Below are positions 55,748 to 64,000 of a stretch of 64,000 nt of DNA, one piece after another. How positions within the stretch are numbered: position 1 is the stretch's first letter; every line of letters begins with the position of its first letter. The notes under the pieces are model-generated. The model saw only the letters and a program-made list of their open reading frames with translations, did no database searches and was not told where the DNA came from. The DNA lies in contig VRUL01000003.1 in the NCBI GenBank assembly GCA_019456145.1, forward strand, positions 62,001-126,000, written 5' to 3'. The position numbers and the translations under genes were made by a program. Source of the DNA: Planctomycetota bacterium. Its GTDB lineage: Bacteria > Planctomycetota > Phycisphaerae > Sedimentisphaerales > Anaerobacaceae.

Positions 55748-56509
55748 ATGATGCAGCAATACGAAGAACGATATGTAGTCTTTATTGATATTTTGGGTTT
55801 CAAAAAATTGGTGGAACGCGCCGAAGAAGACGCCAAACTGCTTGAAAGATTAGCGTCTATCTTAGAAGAACGGAATAAGGATAAAAACATAGGGGAACAC
55901 TTTGACGCTGCAAGTAAAATTGACTCTTCAGACTATTATTATAACATGTTTAGAATATCAACTTTTTCAGACAGCATTGTGATTTCTACGAAAATCGATC
56001 TAGCCGGGCTTCAACTTATTATAATGCAAAGCGCTCAAATTTGCAATAGGCTTTTACATCAAGGTGTCTTTGCTCGCGGAGCCATTTCTAAGGGCAAATT
56101 GATACATACAAACACAATCGTTCTAGGTAACGGACTCATCAGTGCATATAATCTGGAGAAGTCTGCGGCTATCTATCCAAGAATCCTGTTAGATAAAAGC
56201 ATTGTTAAAGATATGGGTGCATTACCAATCCAAAGCGGGCTTCCAGATCTCCGCCGTCAAGATTTTGATGGTCTATGGCACTTGCACATATTGCATCCAT
56301 CGATAATGAATACGAATTCTCACGATTTAAAATCAAAACATGATGCTCTAAACAATTTCGATTACATGGCACTTGGTCGAGAAGAAATAAAGAAAGCTTT
56401 TCAGTCTAGTGACGATCTTGCAGTTAAGGCAAAGATCGGTTGGTTAGCGAGGTATTTTAACGAATATGCAGTCAGTTTTGACTTACCGAAAATTCAGGTC
56501 ATGGAGTAG
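55748..56509 (+). CDS. Nucleotidyl-cyclase-like protein (cassette gene 1)
   Basis: 253 residues from ATG 55748; an in-frame TTG three codons earlier is possible. Cyclase-homology-like features: YVVFIDILGFKKLVE resembles the class III cyclase FxDIxGF motif with its metal Asp, FSDSIVIS sits where GD-type motifs lie, and GVFARGAISKG follows. It belongs to a common 'FIDILGFK' hypothetical family whose activity is unproven to my knowledge. No signal peptide. First ORF of a same-strand array with attC-like spacers. Confidence 0.65.
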   Translation: MMQQYEERYVVFIDILGFKKLVERAEEDAKLLERLASILEERNKDKNIGEHFDAASKIDSSDYYYNMFRISTFSDSIVISTKIDLAGLQLIIMQSAQICNRLLHQGVFARGAISKGKLIHTNTIVLGNGLISAYNLEKSAAIYPRILLDKSIVKDMGALPIQSGLPDLRRQDFDGLWHLHILHPSIMNTNSHDLKSKHDALNNFDYMALGREEIKKAFQSSDDLAVKAKIGWLARYFNEYAVSFDLPKIQVME

Positions 56510-56515
56510 AACTTT

Positions 56516-56745
56516 GCCTAACAAATGATAAAAGCCGCAGAGGCTGCGCAACTTGCATACGCGGAATCATTTAATACAAGAGATTGGACCCTCCTTCGTC
56601 CCTTAGGGACTACGGGGGACAGGCGAGTCCGCCCCCATAAGGGGTAAACACCGGCGGATAAATATTGAAGAACCAACCGTGCTGCGCCAGGCTCCGCCCT
56701 GACGAGCGGGAACTTATTATACAGACTGTTTAATCATTGTTAGGT
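56516..56745 (+). other. attC-like recombination site A
   Basis: GCCTAAC (56516-56522, RYYYAAC form) just after gene 1 and GTTAGGT (56739-56745, GTTRRRY form) just before gene 2 are complementary. Pairing extends inward (AATGAT, AAA) with single-base bulges as in integron attC sites, giving ~15 paired bases. The ~215-base interior carries the repeat GGCGGATAAATATTGAAGAA and AACTTATTATACAGACTG found in the other spacers. Confidence 0.55.
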
Positions 56746-56751
56746 GGAATA

Positions 56752-57171
56752 ATGATAATACTGAAAAGGATTGCAGCATTTCTTAAAGGATTGCTGATAC
56801 AAGCGTCCCCCTCGCTGGGATTCAAGGGAATGATAGACACCCAGATCAATGTATATAGGCGTCTTAAGCTAAAATTCACGGATGCTTCTGAAAACGATCT
56901 ATTGAATTCTCTCATCATGAACCGGATCGATGCACCCTGCAGTCCATCTACCACTGCGGAGGAACATGCTCACTACGACGCCCTCCTCCAAAACCCCAAC
57001 AAGACACTCAAGGATGTAATCTGGGCAATTGTGGAGTATGAATGCTTGTTGAGTCGCGGAGAAGAACTCCATCATCAATTGGCTGAGATTGGTGCTGAGC
57101 CCTCAGCGGTAGCCGAAGAGTTGGAAAAATGGATAGAATATCTCAATGAACGAGTCAAGGAATTCACCTAA
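56752..57171 (+). CDS. Hypothetical protein (cassette gene 2)
   Basis: 139 residues; the ATG at 56752 has GGTGGA just upstream inside the site boundary. Starts with a mildly hydrophobic segment (MIILKRIAAFLKGLLIQ), then helical and acidic (DASENDLLNSLIMNRIDAPCSPSTTAEEHAHYDALLQ, VEYECLLSRGEELHHQLAEIGAEP). No family recognised. Its stop codon TAA lies within the ACCTAAC of the next attC-like site, as is typical for integron cassettes. Confidence 0.65.
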   Translation: MIILKRIAAFLKGLLIQASPSLGFKGMIDTQINVYRRLKLKFTDASENDLLNSLIMNRIDAPCSPSTTAEEHAHYDALLQNPNKTLKDVIWAIVEYECLLSRGEELHHQLAEIGAEPSAVAEELEKWIEYLNERVKEFT

Positions 57172-57250
57172 CAAGGCGTTACACTCCGGCGGATAAATAT
57201 TGAAGAAGCAACGGGAACTTGTTATACAGACGGTATAATTATTGCTGGGT
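57166..57250 (+). other. attC-like recombination site B
   Basis: ACCTAAC (57166-57172) followed by AAGGCG, then the shared GGCGGATAAATATTGAAG and AACGGGAACTTGTTATACAG block, ends TATAATTATT-GCTGGGT (57244-57250). The right core deviates from GTTRRRY and the arms pair only partly, so support is weaker than for site A. Confidence 0.45.
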
Positions 57251-57282
57251 GTTGATGACTCAAAAGAAAGGAAACTATCCTA

Positions 57283-57687
57283 ATGGCAAATAAGGGATCC
57301 ACCAAACAAACTGTCGAAAACGTTGGTGCAATATTCATAGGAATACTAATTTTCTTCTATTTCATTATCTGGCCTGAGGTACTCCCATCTCATATAGGAA
57401 GCTACCCTACTCAAAAACAGCTAGACCAAAGCCTCATGCCACTCAACAGAACCGTCTATAAAGTCAATCCATTATTACATACGATTATCTATTGGATGCC
57501 CGGAATCTATGAAACGCCCCACAAACTTGTCAATTGTGTGGTGCGCGACAAAAAAAATTGGGTAGGACATTATCTTGACGGTTCTGGTTCTGTTGAAATG
57601 CATAAAGGCAAAATAACCACAGAAGATCCAAATGAAGTTTATATTGGAAAGTATCATTGGTGGCTACTGCATTTCAAGGTAATATAA
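57283..57687 (+). CDS. Single-pass membrane hypothetical protein (cassette gene 3)
   Basis: 134 residues. One hydrophobic helix near the N-terminus (VGAIFIGILIFFYFIIWPEVLP) and an exported ~100-residue part with YETPHKLVNCVVRDKKNWVGHYLDGSGSVEMHKGKI. AAAGGAAA lies ahead of the ATG. No family recognised. Confidence 0.65.
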   Translation: MANKGSTKQTVENVGAIFIGILIFFYFIIWPEVLPSHIGSYPTQKQLDQSLMPLNRTVYKVNPLLHTIIYWMPGIYETPHKLVNCVVRDKKNWVGHYLDGSGSVEMHKGKITTEDPNEVYIGKYHWWLLHFKVI

Positions 57688-57952
57688 AACCGGCCTCCTT
57701 TTCAATAATTGATGAGTTTTTTGCACACGAGAATTAAAGGTGTCCGGTACATTTTCCAAGTCTTCGGAATCATTTAATAAAAGGGTAATTAAAGGTGTCC
57801 GGTACATTTTCCAAGTCCTCGGAATCATTTAATAAAAGAGATTGGACGAGTCCGCCATAGGCGGATAAATATTGAAGAAACAACGGGAACTTCTTGAAAA
57901 GAATAGATAATTATTAGGGAATAAACTAACGGATAAGAGAGGACGTGCAATA
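57688..57952 (+). repeat. Cassette spacer C with 55-base tandem duplication
   Basis: The unit ATTAAAGGTGTCCGGTAC...TTCGGAATCATTTAATAAAAG occurs twice, at ~57733-57783 and ~57788-57838. It is followed by AGATTGGACGAGTCCGCC, GGCGGATAAATATTGAAGAA and AACGGGAACTT, as in spacers A, D and E. It ends ATAATTATT-AGGGA (57907-57920) before gene 4. No attC left core is seen. Confidence 0.65.
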
Positions 57953-58849
57953 ATGAAATCACTTTGTGTTTTTAAATACCTTTACTTGATTCTTACAATA
58001 CTAGTATCAGGTTGTCTGACTCAAACCATTAATCTTAATGATAAGCCAAAGTTGCCCTCCAGTCAAATGGCAACTTTATCGTTCCATCTATCAGTCCGCG
58101 TTAAGATTGACGGCAAAGATGTGGAAATTAAACGAGGAGCCTTTGTAACCGGCATACAGATCAAAATGCCGCCAGATACTTATAATATTCAGTGGGAACG
58201 ATCTGGCATCAACTATACTTTCGTATACAAGGGAAGCGGAACCTTAAAAGTCGAGCCAGGCCAGAAATATGAGATCAAATTTGACATACAATTGGGACGC
58301 ACTAGCTTAGTCGGCACATCTATTAGTTCTAGATACACCAAATCTGCAGTTCTTGATTACTCAACCTGGATAGAGAACACAAACACTAAAGAAATACTTG
58401 TTGGAAGAAAGCTCCACAACTTGAGTCCTAAAACAAGGAATTATGTAAATACTCTTTATCAGTTGGCAGAATTTTCTAATGATGAGGGAGACTTTAAGTC
58501 TGTGATTGAATTTTACCGTCAAGCATTAGAGCTTAAGCCGGATTCTTTTATAGCTTTAAATGGTCTGGCTTGGACACTGGCAACATGCAAAGATGAAAGC
58601 TTCAGGGATCCTGTTTTGGCTGTTGAATATGCCAAAAAAGGTTGTGAACTCTCCTATTATTCAGTGCCGGCGATACTAGACACTTTAGCAACCGCTTATG
58701 CGGCTAATGGTAATTTTATCGAAGCTCAGGGAACCGCTCGAAAAGCTCTCGATATCGCAAAAACTCGTAATAACCAGGAAGAACTAAAAATGCTGCAAAA
58801 CCACCTTGAATTATTTGAATCCAGCAGGCCGTATATTGAAGATGACTAA
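57953..58849 (+). CDS. TPR lipoprotein (cassette gene 4)
   Basis: 298 residues; AGAGAGGA upstream of the ATG. Lipobox VSGCL (residue ~21), a beta-rich first half (LSFHLSVRVKIDGKDVEIKRGAFVTG, VEPGQKYEIKFDIQLGRT) and a C-terminal TPR region (YQLAEFSNDEGDFKSVIEFYRQALELKPDSFIALNGLAWTLATC, LDTLATAYAANGNFIEAQGTARKALDIA). Exported lipoprotein of unknown function. Larger than usual for a cassette gene. Confidence 0.75.
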   Translation: MKSLCVFKYLYLILTILVSGCLTQTINLNDKPKLPSSQMATLSFHLSVRVKIDGKDVEIKRGAFVTGIQIKMPPDTYNIQWERSGINYTFVYKGSGTLKVEPGQKYEIKFDIQLGRTSLVGTSISSRYTKSAVLDYSTWIENTNTKEILVGRKLHNLSPKTRNYVNTLYQLAEFSNDEGDFKSVIEFYRQALELKPDSFIALNGLAWTLATCKDESFRDPVLAVEYAKKGCELSYYSVPAILDTLATAYAANGNFIEAQGTARKALDIAKTRNNQEELKMLQNHLELFESSRPYIEDD

Positions 58850-59222
58850 AAATTCACCCTCGCATTCACTACTGAGACAAAAAAATGAATTTTATTTAAT
58901 ACTATGGACGTATGGATAAGTCACTCGAATTAAAACTCTCCGGCCATAAAATATTTTGTCCCCGCGTAGCGGAATACAGCCCATACAGCGTTTGAGAATT
59001 AAAGGGAGAATTAAAGGTGTCCGGTACATTTTCCAAGTCTTCGGAATCATTTAATAAAAGAGATTGGACAAGTCCGCCCCCATAAGGTGTAAGTACCTGG
59101 GGCACAAGCTCCGGCGGATAAATATTGAAGAAGCAACGGGAACTTGTTAAACAGAAAGAAACTTCTCTGTCTTTCCCGTTTTATACGGGCTGTATAAGCA
59201 TTGTTAAACCGAGGAATCAGCA
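58850..59222 (+). repeat. Cassette spacer D
   Basis: No gene. Contains TTAAAGGTGTCCGGTACATT (from 59010), CGGAATCATTTAATAAAAGAG, AGTCCGCCCCCATAAGG, GGCGGATAAATATTGAAGAA and AACGGGAACTTGTTAAACAG. It ends TATAAGCATT-GTTAAAC (59193-59209), a good GTTRRRY core just before gene 5. No matching left core was found after gene 4. Confidence 0.6.
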
Positions 59223-59594
59223 ATGAGATTAGCTATGCCTTACCGAAATGACAAAGTGAGCGATGTCATGGCTGTCTTAACAGTCATGAGGAACAAGGTC
59301 AAAATAACGCCTAACTGTCGTTATTTTACTGAATTACGTAGAGAAGCCGTGAAAGATGTCGCTGAAACCGAACTAAGCGCAAAAAGGTATAAGAATCAGG
59401 ATTCTGCTCGGAAGACCATTCATGATGCTTGTGCACGTCGTCTGAAGCCTGACATAGGCAACATTAGAGATTTCGATGGGCTTACTGAACTGTGGTTACG
59501 CCAGAACTCAATGCAACTGAAAGATATCCTATTGAGACACTCTAAAAGTCCTTCGCAATGTGCTGACGTAACTACATTTTTTGAGGGGAATTAA
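59223..59594 (+). CDS. Hypothetical protein (cassette gene 5)
   Basis: 123 residues, basic and helical, no signal peptide. MRLAMPYRNDKVSDVMAVLTVMRNKVKITPN, then ELSAKRYKNQDSARKTIHDACARRLKPDIGNIRDFDGLTELWLRQNS. The ATG follows AGGAATC weakly matching an SD, 14 bases after the GTTAAAC core. It may bind nucleic acid (composition only). Its stop lies inside the next repeat spacer. Confidence 0.6.
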   Translation: MRLAMPYRNDKVSDVMAVLTVMRNKVKITPNCRYFTELRREAVKDVAETELSAKRYKNQDSARKTIHDACARRLKPDIGNIRDFDGLTELWLRQNSMQLKDILLRHSKSPSQCADVTTFFEGN

Positions 59595-59760
59595 AGGTGT
59601 CCGAGAATTAAAGGTGTCCGGTACATTTTCCAAGTCTTCGGAATCATTTAATAAAAGAGATTGGACGAGTCCGCCATCCCGCCAAACGAATGGCGGGTAA
59701 AAGGCAGATAAATATTGAAGAAGCAACGGGAACTTGTTTGCACAGGTGTTTTTTTTGTCA
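59590..59760 (+). repeat. Cassette spacer E (end of array)
   Basis: Last copy: GAATTAAAGGTGTCC appears twice in a row, then the TTCCAAGTCTTCGGAATC block, AGATTGGACGAGTCCGCC, a CCCGCCA-TGGCGGG hairpin (59679-59697), CAGATAAATATTGAAGAAG and AACGGGAACTTGTTTGCAC. No terminal GTTRRRY is seen, so the array seems to end here, before convergent typA. Confidence 0.6.
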
Positions 59761-59849
59761 TTTCGACCAAAGTGGAGAAATCTGTTTAAATAGACCTCTC
59801 GACTGTGTTCGAGGTGACAATGGGGGGCAATAATTAATTTGACTTGGTC

Positions 59850-61709
59850 TTACTGATGCTTTTTGCGTCCCTGGCGCCGGCGGTCGGTTTCTTTTAACAG
59901 CCTTTTGCGGATTCTAATCGAAGACGGGCAAATCTCAACAAGCTCGTCTTCCTGAATATACTCCATCGCCGCCTCAAGACTCATCTTTCTGGCAGGTCTC
60001 ACACGGGCCGCATCATCTTTGCTCGAGGCCCGAACGTTGGTTTGCTGCTTAATTCTCACGACGTTGACAGGTATGTCTTTTTCCTTGCAGTGCTCCCCTA
60101 CTACTTGTCCCTGGTATACATTTTCCCCGGTTTCAACAAAAAAGACGCCTCTGTCGTATAAAGCATCGAGTGCATAAGCTGTCACCTGTCCCGTAGCTGT
60201 CGCAATCATAACGCCTGCCTTGCGCTGGGGTATCGCTCCGCGCATCAGCTCATATCTTTCAAACGTATGATGCATGACCGCTCTTCCCTGAGTCGCATTC
60301 ATCATTTTGGAGTGAAGGCCGAACAGACCCCGCGATGGTATCATAAATTCCATGTGAATAAAACCGCTTGCTCCGCTCTTTGCATCTATTTTGATTATTT
60401 CACTTCGCCGGTCGCCCAGAAGGCTCATCACGGAATTCTGGCAATCCGATGGGCAGTCCACTGCAAGCGTTTCTATCGGCTCATGACGCCTGCCGTCGAT
60501 GATTCTCAGGATTACATTGGGCTTGCCCACACAAATCTCATAATCTTCACGCCGCATATTTTCCAGCAAAATTCCGAGATGCATCAGCCCTCTGCCCGAG
60601 ACATTGAATTCTTCGGGACTCTGCCCGGCTTCGACACGCAAAGCAACATTCTGCTGAAGCTCTTTTTGCAGTCTATCTCCAATCTGCCTGCCTGTTACGT
60701 ATTTGCCGTCCCTGCCTGTAAAAGGCCCGTCGTTAACTCGGAATGTCATTTTCATGGTCGGCTCATCTACAGAGATAACAGCAAGCCTCGAAGGTTTATC
60801 GGCACAGGCAATAGTATCACCAATATCAACAGGGTCCAGCCCAGATATCGCACATATATCACCAGCGCGGACGCCTGAAACCTGCTTTCGGCCAAGGCCG
60901 TGAAACTGATGAATCTGCATAACTTTTTGCTGTGTATGCAGGCCCTCGGAGTCAATGACAGTAACTCTTTGGCCCTCACTCATCTGTCCCGAAAAAACCC
61001 TGCCTATCGCTATCTTTCCTACGTAATCCGAATATTCCTGGTTGGTCACAAGCATTTGCAGCGGAGCATCAAGTTTGACCTGCGGCGAGGGAACATAGTT
61101 TATGATAGCATCAAAGACAGGCTGTATATTCCCGCCTCTCTTGGCAATATCCATCGTAGCCCACCCCTCTCGCGCTGATGCGTAAATAAGAGGAAAATCG
61201 AGCGCCTCGTCTTCGGCGCCGAGCTGAACAAGCAAATCGAACACTTCATTTACTACATCATCCGGCCTGCTGTTTGCGCGGTCTACCTTGTTGATCACGA
61301 CTATTGGTCTTAGCTTATGCTCAAGGGCCTTGGTTAATACGAATCTTGTCTGCGGCATAGGTCCTTCGAAGGCATCAACCAAAAGCAGCACGCCATCGGC
61401 CATTTTCAATACACGTTCAACCTCTCCGCCAAAATCAGCATGCCCGGGTGTGTCGATTATATTAATTTTATATTCAGTGCCGTGGGAATCCGTGTAGTCA
61501 ATGGCACAGTTTTTACTGAGAATTGTAATACCCCGTTCCCGCTCCAGGGGATTCGAGTCCATAATCAATCCATGCTCACCGCCGGCCAGCTTATCAAGCT
61601 CGGCCTGGCGAAACATCCCCGACTGATACAGAAGCTGGTCTACCAGCGTCGTCTTGCCGTGGTCAACGTGGGCAATTATCGCCACATTACGAATATAATC
61701 TGAATACAT
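59850..61709 (-). CDS. typA: Translational GTPase TypA/BipA
   Basis: 619 residues from ATG 61709 ([31 protein letters not shown]); a TTG two codons upstream is less likely. G domain: [37 protein letters not shown]. The BipA-specific C-terminal region is intact ([28 protein letters not shown], and the arginine-rich end [18 protein letters not shown]). It binds ribosomes under stress or cold. Distinct from LepA at 50830. Confidence 0.96.
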   Translation of the reverse strand: MYSDYIRNVAIIAHVDHGKTTLVDQLLYQSGMFRQAELDKLAGGEHGLIMDSNPLERERGITILSKNCAIDYTDSHGTEYKINIIDTPGHADFGGEVERVLKMADGVLLLVDAFEGPMPQTRFVLTKALEHKLRPIVVINKVDRANSRPDDVVNEVFDLLVQLGAEDEALDFPLIYASAREGWATMDIAKRGGNIQPVFDAIINYVPSPQVKLDAPLQMLVTNQEYSDYVGKIAIGRVFSGQMSEGQRVTVIDSEGLHTQQKVMQIHQFHGLGRKQVSGVRAGDICAISGLDPVDIGDTIACADKPSRLAVISVDEPTMKMTFRVNDGPFTGRDGKYVTGRQIGDRLQKELQQNVALRVEAGQSPEEFNVSGRGLMHLGILLENMRREDYEICVGKPNVILRIIDGRRHEPIETLAVDCPSDCQNSVMSLLGDRRSEIIKIDAKSGASGFIHMEFMIPSRGLFGLHSKMMNATQGRAVMHHTFERYELMRGAIPQRKAGVMIATATGQVTAYALDALYDRGVFFVETGENVYQGQVVGEHCKEKDIPVNVVRIKQQTNVRASSKDDAARVRPARKMSLEAAMEYIQEDELVEICPSSIRIRKRLLKETDRRRQGRKKHQ

Positions 61710-62025
61710 AATCAAATCTCAAAAAGGGATAAGCTCTAAGGATTTGGTCTAATCCTTGTCGTTCGAAAACGCTAATCTACATTATTTTCTTATGAATGTC
61801 AATAAAGAACCGTGTATTTGGGATTTCTTCAGGGTCGTTGAGACAGGCCATATTGTGCCAAAGCCTACAACAATCAGGGCGGTTGTGAGTCTTCGTCTCC
61901 CCGCCCGGCAAACACCTCTTAATAATTTCAATACGAAAGTTAGTTTCCTTCTGTGCTATCAAATATGCCGACAGGATATCTTATTGAATCTTCAAATCAG
62001 GATGATCGCGGATCCGGAGATAGTT
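61710..62025. other. Intergenic spacer, nothing identified
   Basis: 316 bases between typA and the metallohydrolase gene. Short open frames exist but lack ribosome binding sites and recognisable motifs. Presumably holds the typA promoter. Confidence 0.5.
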
Positions 62026-63579
62026 TCAATCGGCATTTGCTAAATTCAACCTTTGCTGCCAGAACTGCTTTGCTTTACGGTGATATTTGAGCACTTCGGC
62101 GAGCTTCTTTGGGTCTTTGAGATTTATTTGTCCGATCCTGGCGTCAACCCAGTCTTTGAAAAAACGAATAGATTTTCTACTCAGATAGTGTTTTTCATCG
62201 CCAATCTCAACGTAGTATGGCGCAGTTGAGGCAAACCTGAATGTATGTTTCACATCGGCTATTACACGGATGATAAACCAGCCGCTTTTTGTAAAGCTCA
62301 GAGTTCCAAACTTAACGTCTGTGCCCAATTCTGAACCGGTAACAGTTCTCTCGATGGAGCCATTTTTGATTATCTCGATACACCGAACAGGGTCATTGCC
62401 GGCCAGGTGTAAGTTTATGTCAAGCTCAAGCGTCCGGCCTTTGTCGGCTTTAAAAACATGGCCCGGTTTGTGACCTGAAACATTCGGCAAAATCAAAGGC
62501 CCATTAGTAACAAAGGATATCCCTTTTCGCAGATTCTCCCACCACCGGCTGTATTCGAGGTTTTTTCCACCCGTATAAACATAAACACGATTGTATCCTA
62601 CGGGATTACCCAATACTCCCGATGCACTTCCGGCTGACGGGGCTATGCGAATGCCGCTGTTGAGAATATGATAATAAATATGCTGCGACCAGAAACCATT
62701 ACCCAGCGGAGAAGGAAACTCCTGCTTGTTCCTTGGTTTTCCCCATGCCTCGCTATCGAGCATCTGGGACCTCCAGCAATGGTTATTCAGCAATCCAATC
62801 GAATCGCCATATCCGTGCGCCAGTGCAACAGGAACATCCCACCAAAACGGTTTTTCAATGTCTATCCAGGCACCGGACTGCTGCCTTGCCAGCTCAATAA
62901 AATGTAATGGAGATGGGTACTCTCGCTGGGCCCGAGTAATTTCCAAAGGCGCCTCCATATTGAAGTACATGAAAGCACCACCATTACGTTCATCCTCACC
63001 GCCTAACAGCTCGTAAAAGCGATTGTTATCAAAACCCACTACTGTTTTTTTGGGGATTTGTGAATTCTTCCATTTATTTGTACGGTTCCACCAGGTGATG
63101 ACAGGGGCAATATGAAGGTCTTCGGCCCGCATAAGCAGCTCGATATCTTTAATAGGTCTGTGCACATGCAATTCACCACTCCAGAAGCCTTTTGAGGCCA
63201 TATCGATTATCCGGGTTAGTTTTTTCTTTATTTCAGTGAGAGAACCTCTTCTGATTTCAAAAGAGCCTTTCGATCTTTGGTATTCCGGGCCCCGCTCGAT
63301 GACGTAAGTGTATCTTCCGGCGGGCAAAGTCAGTGTTACCCGGCCATCGCAACAAAAATGGTCACGGTAAGAGGGAAGATGGTCGAAAAGCTGCGGCTCG
63401 CCTTTGGCATTGACTAAATGTATCCTGCAGGCGATTGTTTTGTTGGTAGCCGTGTCCAGAATTGTAAGGCCCAATTTCCCCGAATTTGGTTTTACATCAG
63501 AGGAGCGTTCTATCGCGAGGCCTGCATCAGAAAAAGCAAGCACAACGATCCAGGTCAGGAGCCTCAAGTTTTTCATCAT
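62026..63579 (-). CDS. CehA/McbA-type metallohydrolase, exported
   Basis: 517 residues with a signal peptide (cleavage near GLA|IER). An N-terminal beta-sandwich (LGLTILDTATNKTIACRIHLVNAKGEPQL ... VTLTLPAGRYTYVIERGPEYQ) precedes a PHP-like domain beginning FWSGELHVHRPIKDIELLMRAEDLHIAPVITWWN, where the HxH pair would bind metal, and GFDNNRFYELLGGEDERNGGAFMYFN. The family hydrolyses phosphoester or carbamate-like bonds; substrate unknown. Same-strand upstream sequence is the repeat spacer at 63580-64000. Confidence 0.8.
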   Translation of the reverse strand: MMKNLRLLTWIVVLAFSDAGLAIERSSDVKPNSGKLGLTILDTATNKTIACRIHLVNAKGEPQLFDHLPSYRDHFCCDGRVTLTLPAGRYTYVIERGPEYQRSKGSFEIRRGSLTEIKKKLTRIIDMASKGFWSGELHVHRPIKDIELLMRAEDLHIAPVITWWNRTNKWKNSQIPKKTVVGFDNNRFYELLGGEDERNGGAFMYFNMEAPLEITRAQREYPSPLHFIELARQQSGAWIDIEKPFWWDVPVALAHGYGDSIGLLNNHCWRSQMLDSEAWGKPRNKQEFPSPLGNGFWSQHIYYHILNSGIRIAPSAGSASGVLGNPVGYNRVYVYTGGKNLEYSRWWENLRKGISFVTNGPLILPNVSGHKPGHVFKADKGRTLELDINLHLAGNDPVRCIEIIKNGSIERTVTGSELGTDVKFGTLSFTKSGWFIIRVIADVKHTFRFASTAPYYVEIGDEKHYLSRKSIRFFKDWVDARIGQINLKDPKKLAEVLKYHRKAKQFWQQRLNLANAD

Positions 63580-64000
63580 ATTGGCTTTTCCTTTAATTGG
63601 CAGCGATCATTATAACGACATTCTCCATTTTGGCTATATGAAACAGTCTCTTGCCTGGTTTTCTGACCCATTCTGGAAGCAGCAGCATTTTTTTGGGTTT
63701 GTCCCGCCACACAGATGGCGGGCAAGAATTGGGTTTGTATTTCGTATGTTGTATGTGGGATGTCGTATGTCGTCTTGTGCGCGGGGGAAATTGGGTTTGA
63801 ATTGGCTTTGATTGGGTTCGTTTTGGGTTCGTTTTTCCCATGTTCACCAAGTGTCTTATTTTCATAATCCCTTGTTAATACCTTATTTATGTTCATTTGA
63901 CTTTTTTGGAAATTGGGTTCGTTTTGCATAATTAAGGTAATAATTGGTTGGCAAATTGGGCTGGATAGGCGGTTTGCGCAGCTCATATCTCGTATTGCGT
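63580..64000. repeat. Dispersed-repeat spacer at right edge
   Basis: CCCGCCACACAGATGGCGGG-CAAGAATTGGG at 63702-63735 matches the element at 26840-26903, followed by GGGTTTG/GGGTTCG tracts to ~63930. A minus-strand open frame through it (NEPNF, KTNPI-like peptides) is repeat-derived and not accepted as a gene. Confidence 0.6.

Noticed and set aside
61756..62043. Short plus-strand ORF between typA and the metallohydrolase
   Set aside because: No ribosome binding site, no domain, and it overlaps the 3' end of the metallohydrolase gene.
63576..63986. Minus-strand open frame through the right-edge repeats
   Set aside because: Its peptide (NEPNF, KTNPI-like) comes from GGGTTCG repeats and starts inside the repeat.

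Overview
The window looks like part of a Planctomycetota chromosome, most likely an anaerobic or sediment-type member of the Phycisphaerae (inference from gene content, no 16S present). The clues are two Tat-exported formylglycine sulfatases, a sialate O-acetylesterase, GH27 and DUF4038-type glycosidases, a Tat-exported Gfo/Idh/MocA oxidoreductase, DUF1573, exported TPR proteins with a C39-like peptidase domain, and dispersed GGGTTCG-rich hairpin repeats. I saw no rRNA, tRNA, CRISPR array or transposase gene.

Layout. 1-2345: left-edge locus of a signal-peptide TPR protein whose stop overlaps the start of a Cys-rich exported protein that runs off the window. 2429-6129: a TPR remnant, palindromic repeats, a PIG-L deacetylase, a methyltransferase and an oxidoreductase. 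6256-12894: asnS (with an unusual coiled-coil insertion), three tandem paralogous membrane-anchored proteins, glyS. 13034-14359: two small ferritin-like ORFs and a MntA/HepT toxin-antitoxin pair. 14462-20434: rpmA, obg, coaX, mnmE-like, mutS on the minus strand. 20543-26787: TlpA-like lipoprotein, esterase, two CBS-containing cation/proton antiporters. 26788-27722: repeat-rich spacer.

27723-34825 is the most unusual region. Read on the minus strand it encodes an exported TPR protein with a C-terminal C39-peptidase-like domain, a 74-residue signal-peptide ORF, a TPR protein, a decayed C39 tail, an 879-residue protein and a membrane-anchored protein. The 879-residue protein has a Sec signal, seven Cys/Gly/Ser/Lys-rich ~54-residue repeats, a bacteriocin-type double-glycine motif and 422 residues containing about 78 cysteines. 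Its promoter/leader block is duplicated upstream of the left-edge TPR gene, so the two loci are probably paralogous and co-regulated. I propose an extracytoplasmic C39/double-glycine processing system for giant Cys-rich proteins.

34975-44719: rnpA with a MerR-like and an MlaD gene, truncated DUF1573, a beta-propeller-like protein, two sulfatases, a DtxR-type regulator and feoB behind a promoter with a perfect palindromic operator. 44885-55252: glycosidases, a bilobal DTG/DTG aspartic protease, lepA, a DEAD-box helicase and an RNA methyltransferase. 55740-59750: five same-strand small genes separated by related repeats, each preceded by a TATAA-N2-ATT box and several by an attC-type core; this resembles an integron cassette array without an integrase in view. 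59850-64000: typA, a CehA/McbA-type metallohydrolase and another dispersed repeat.
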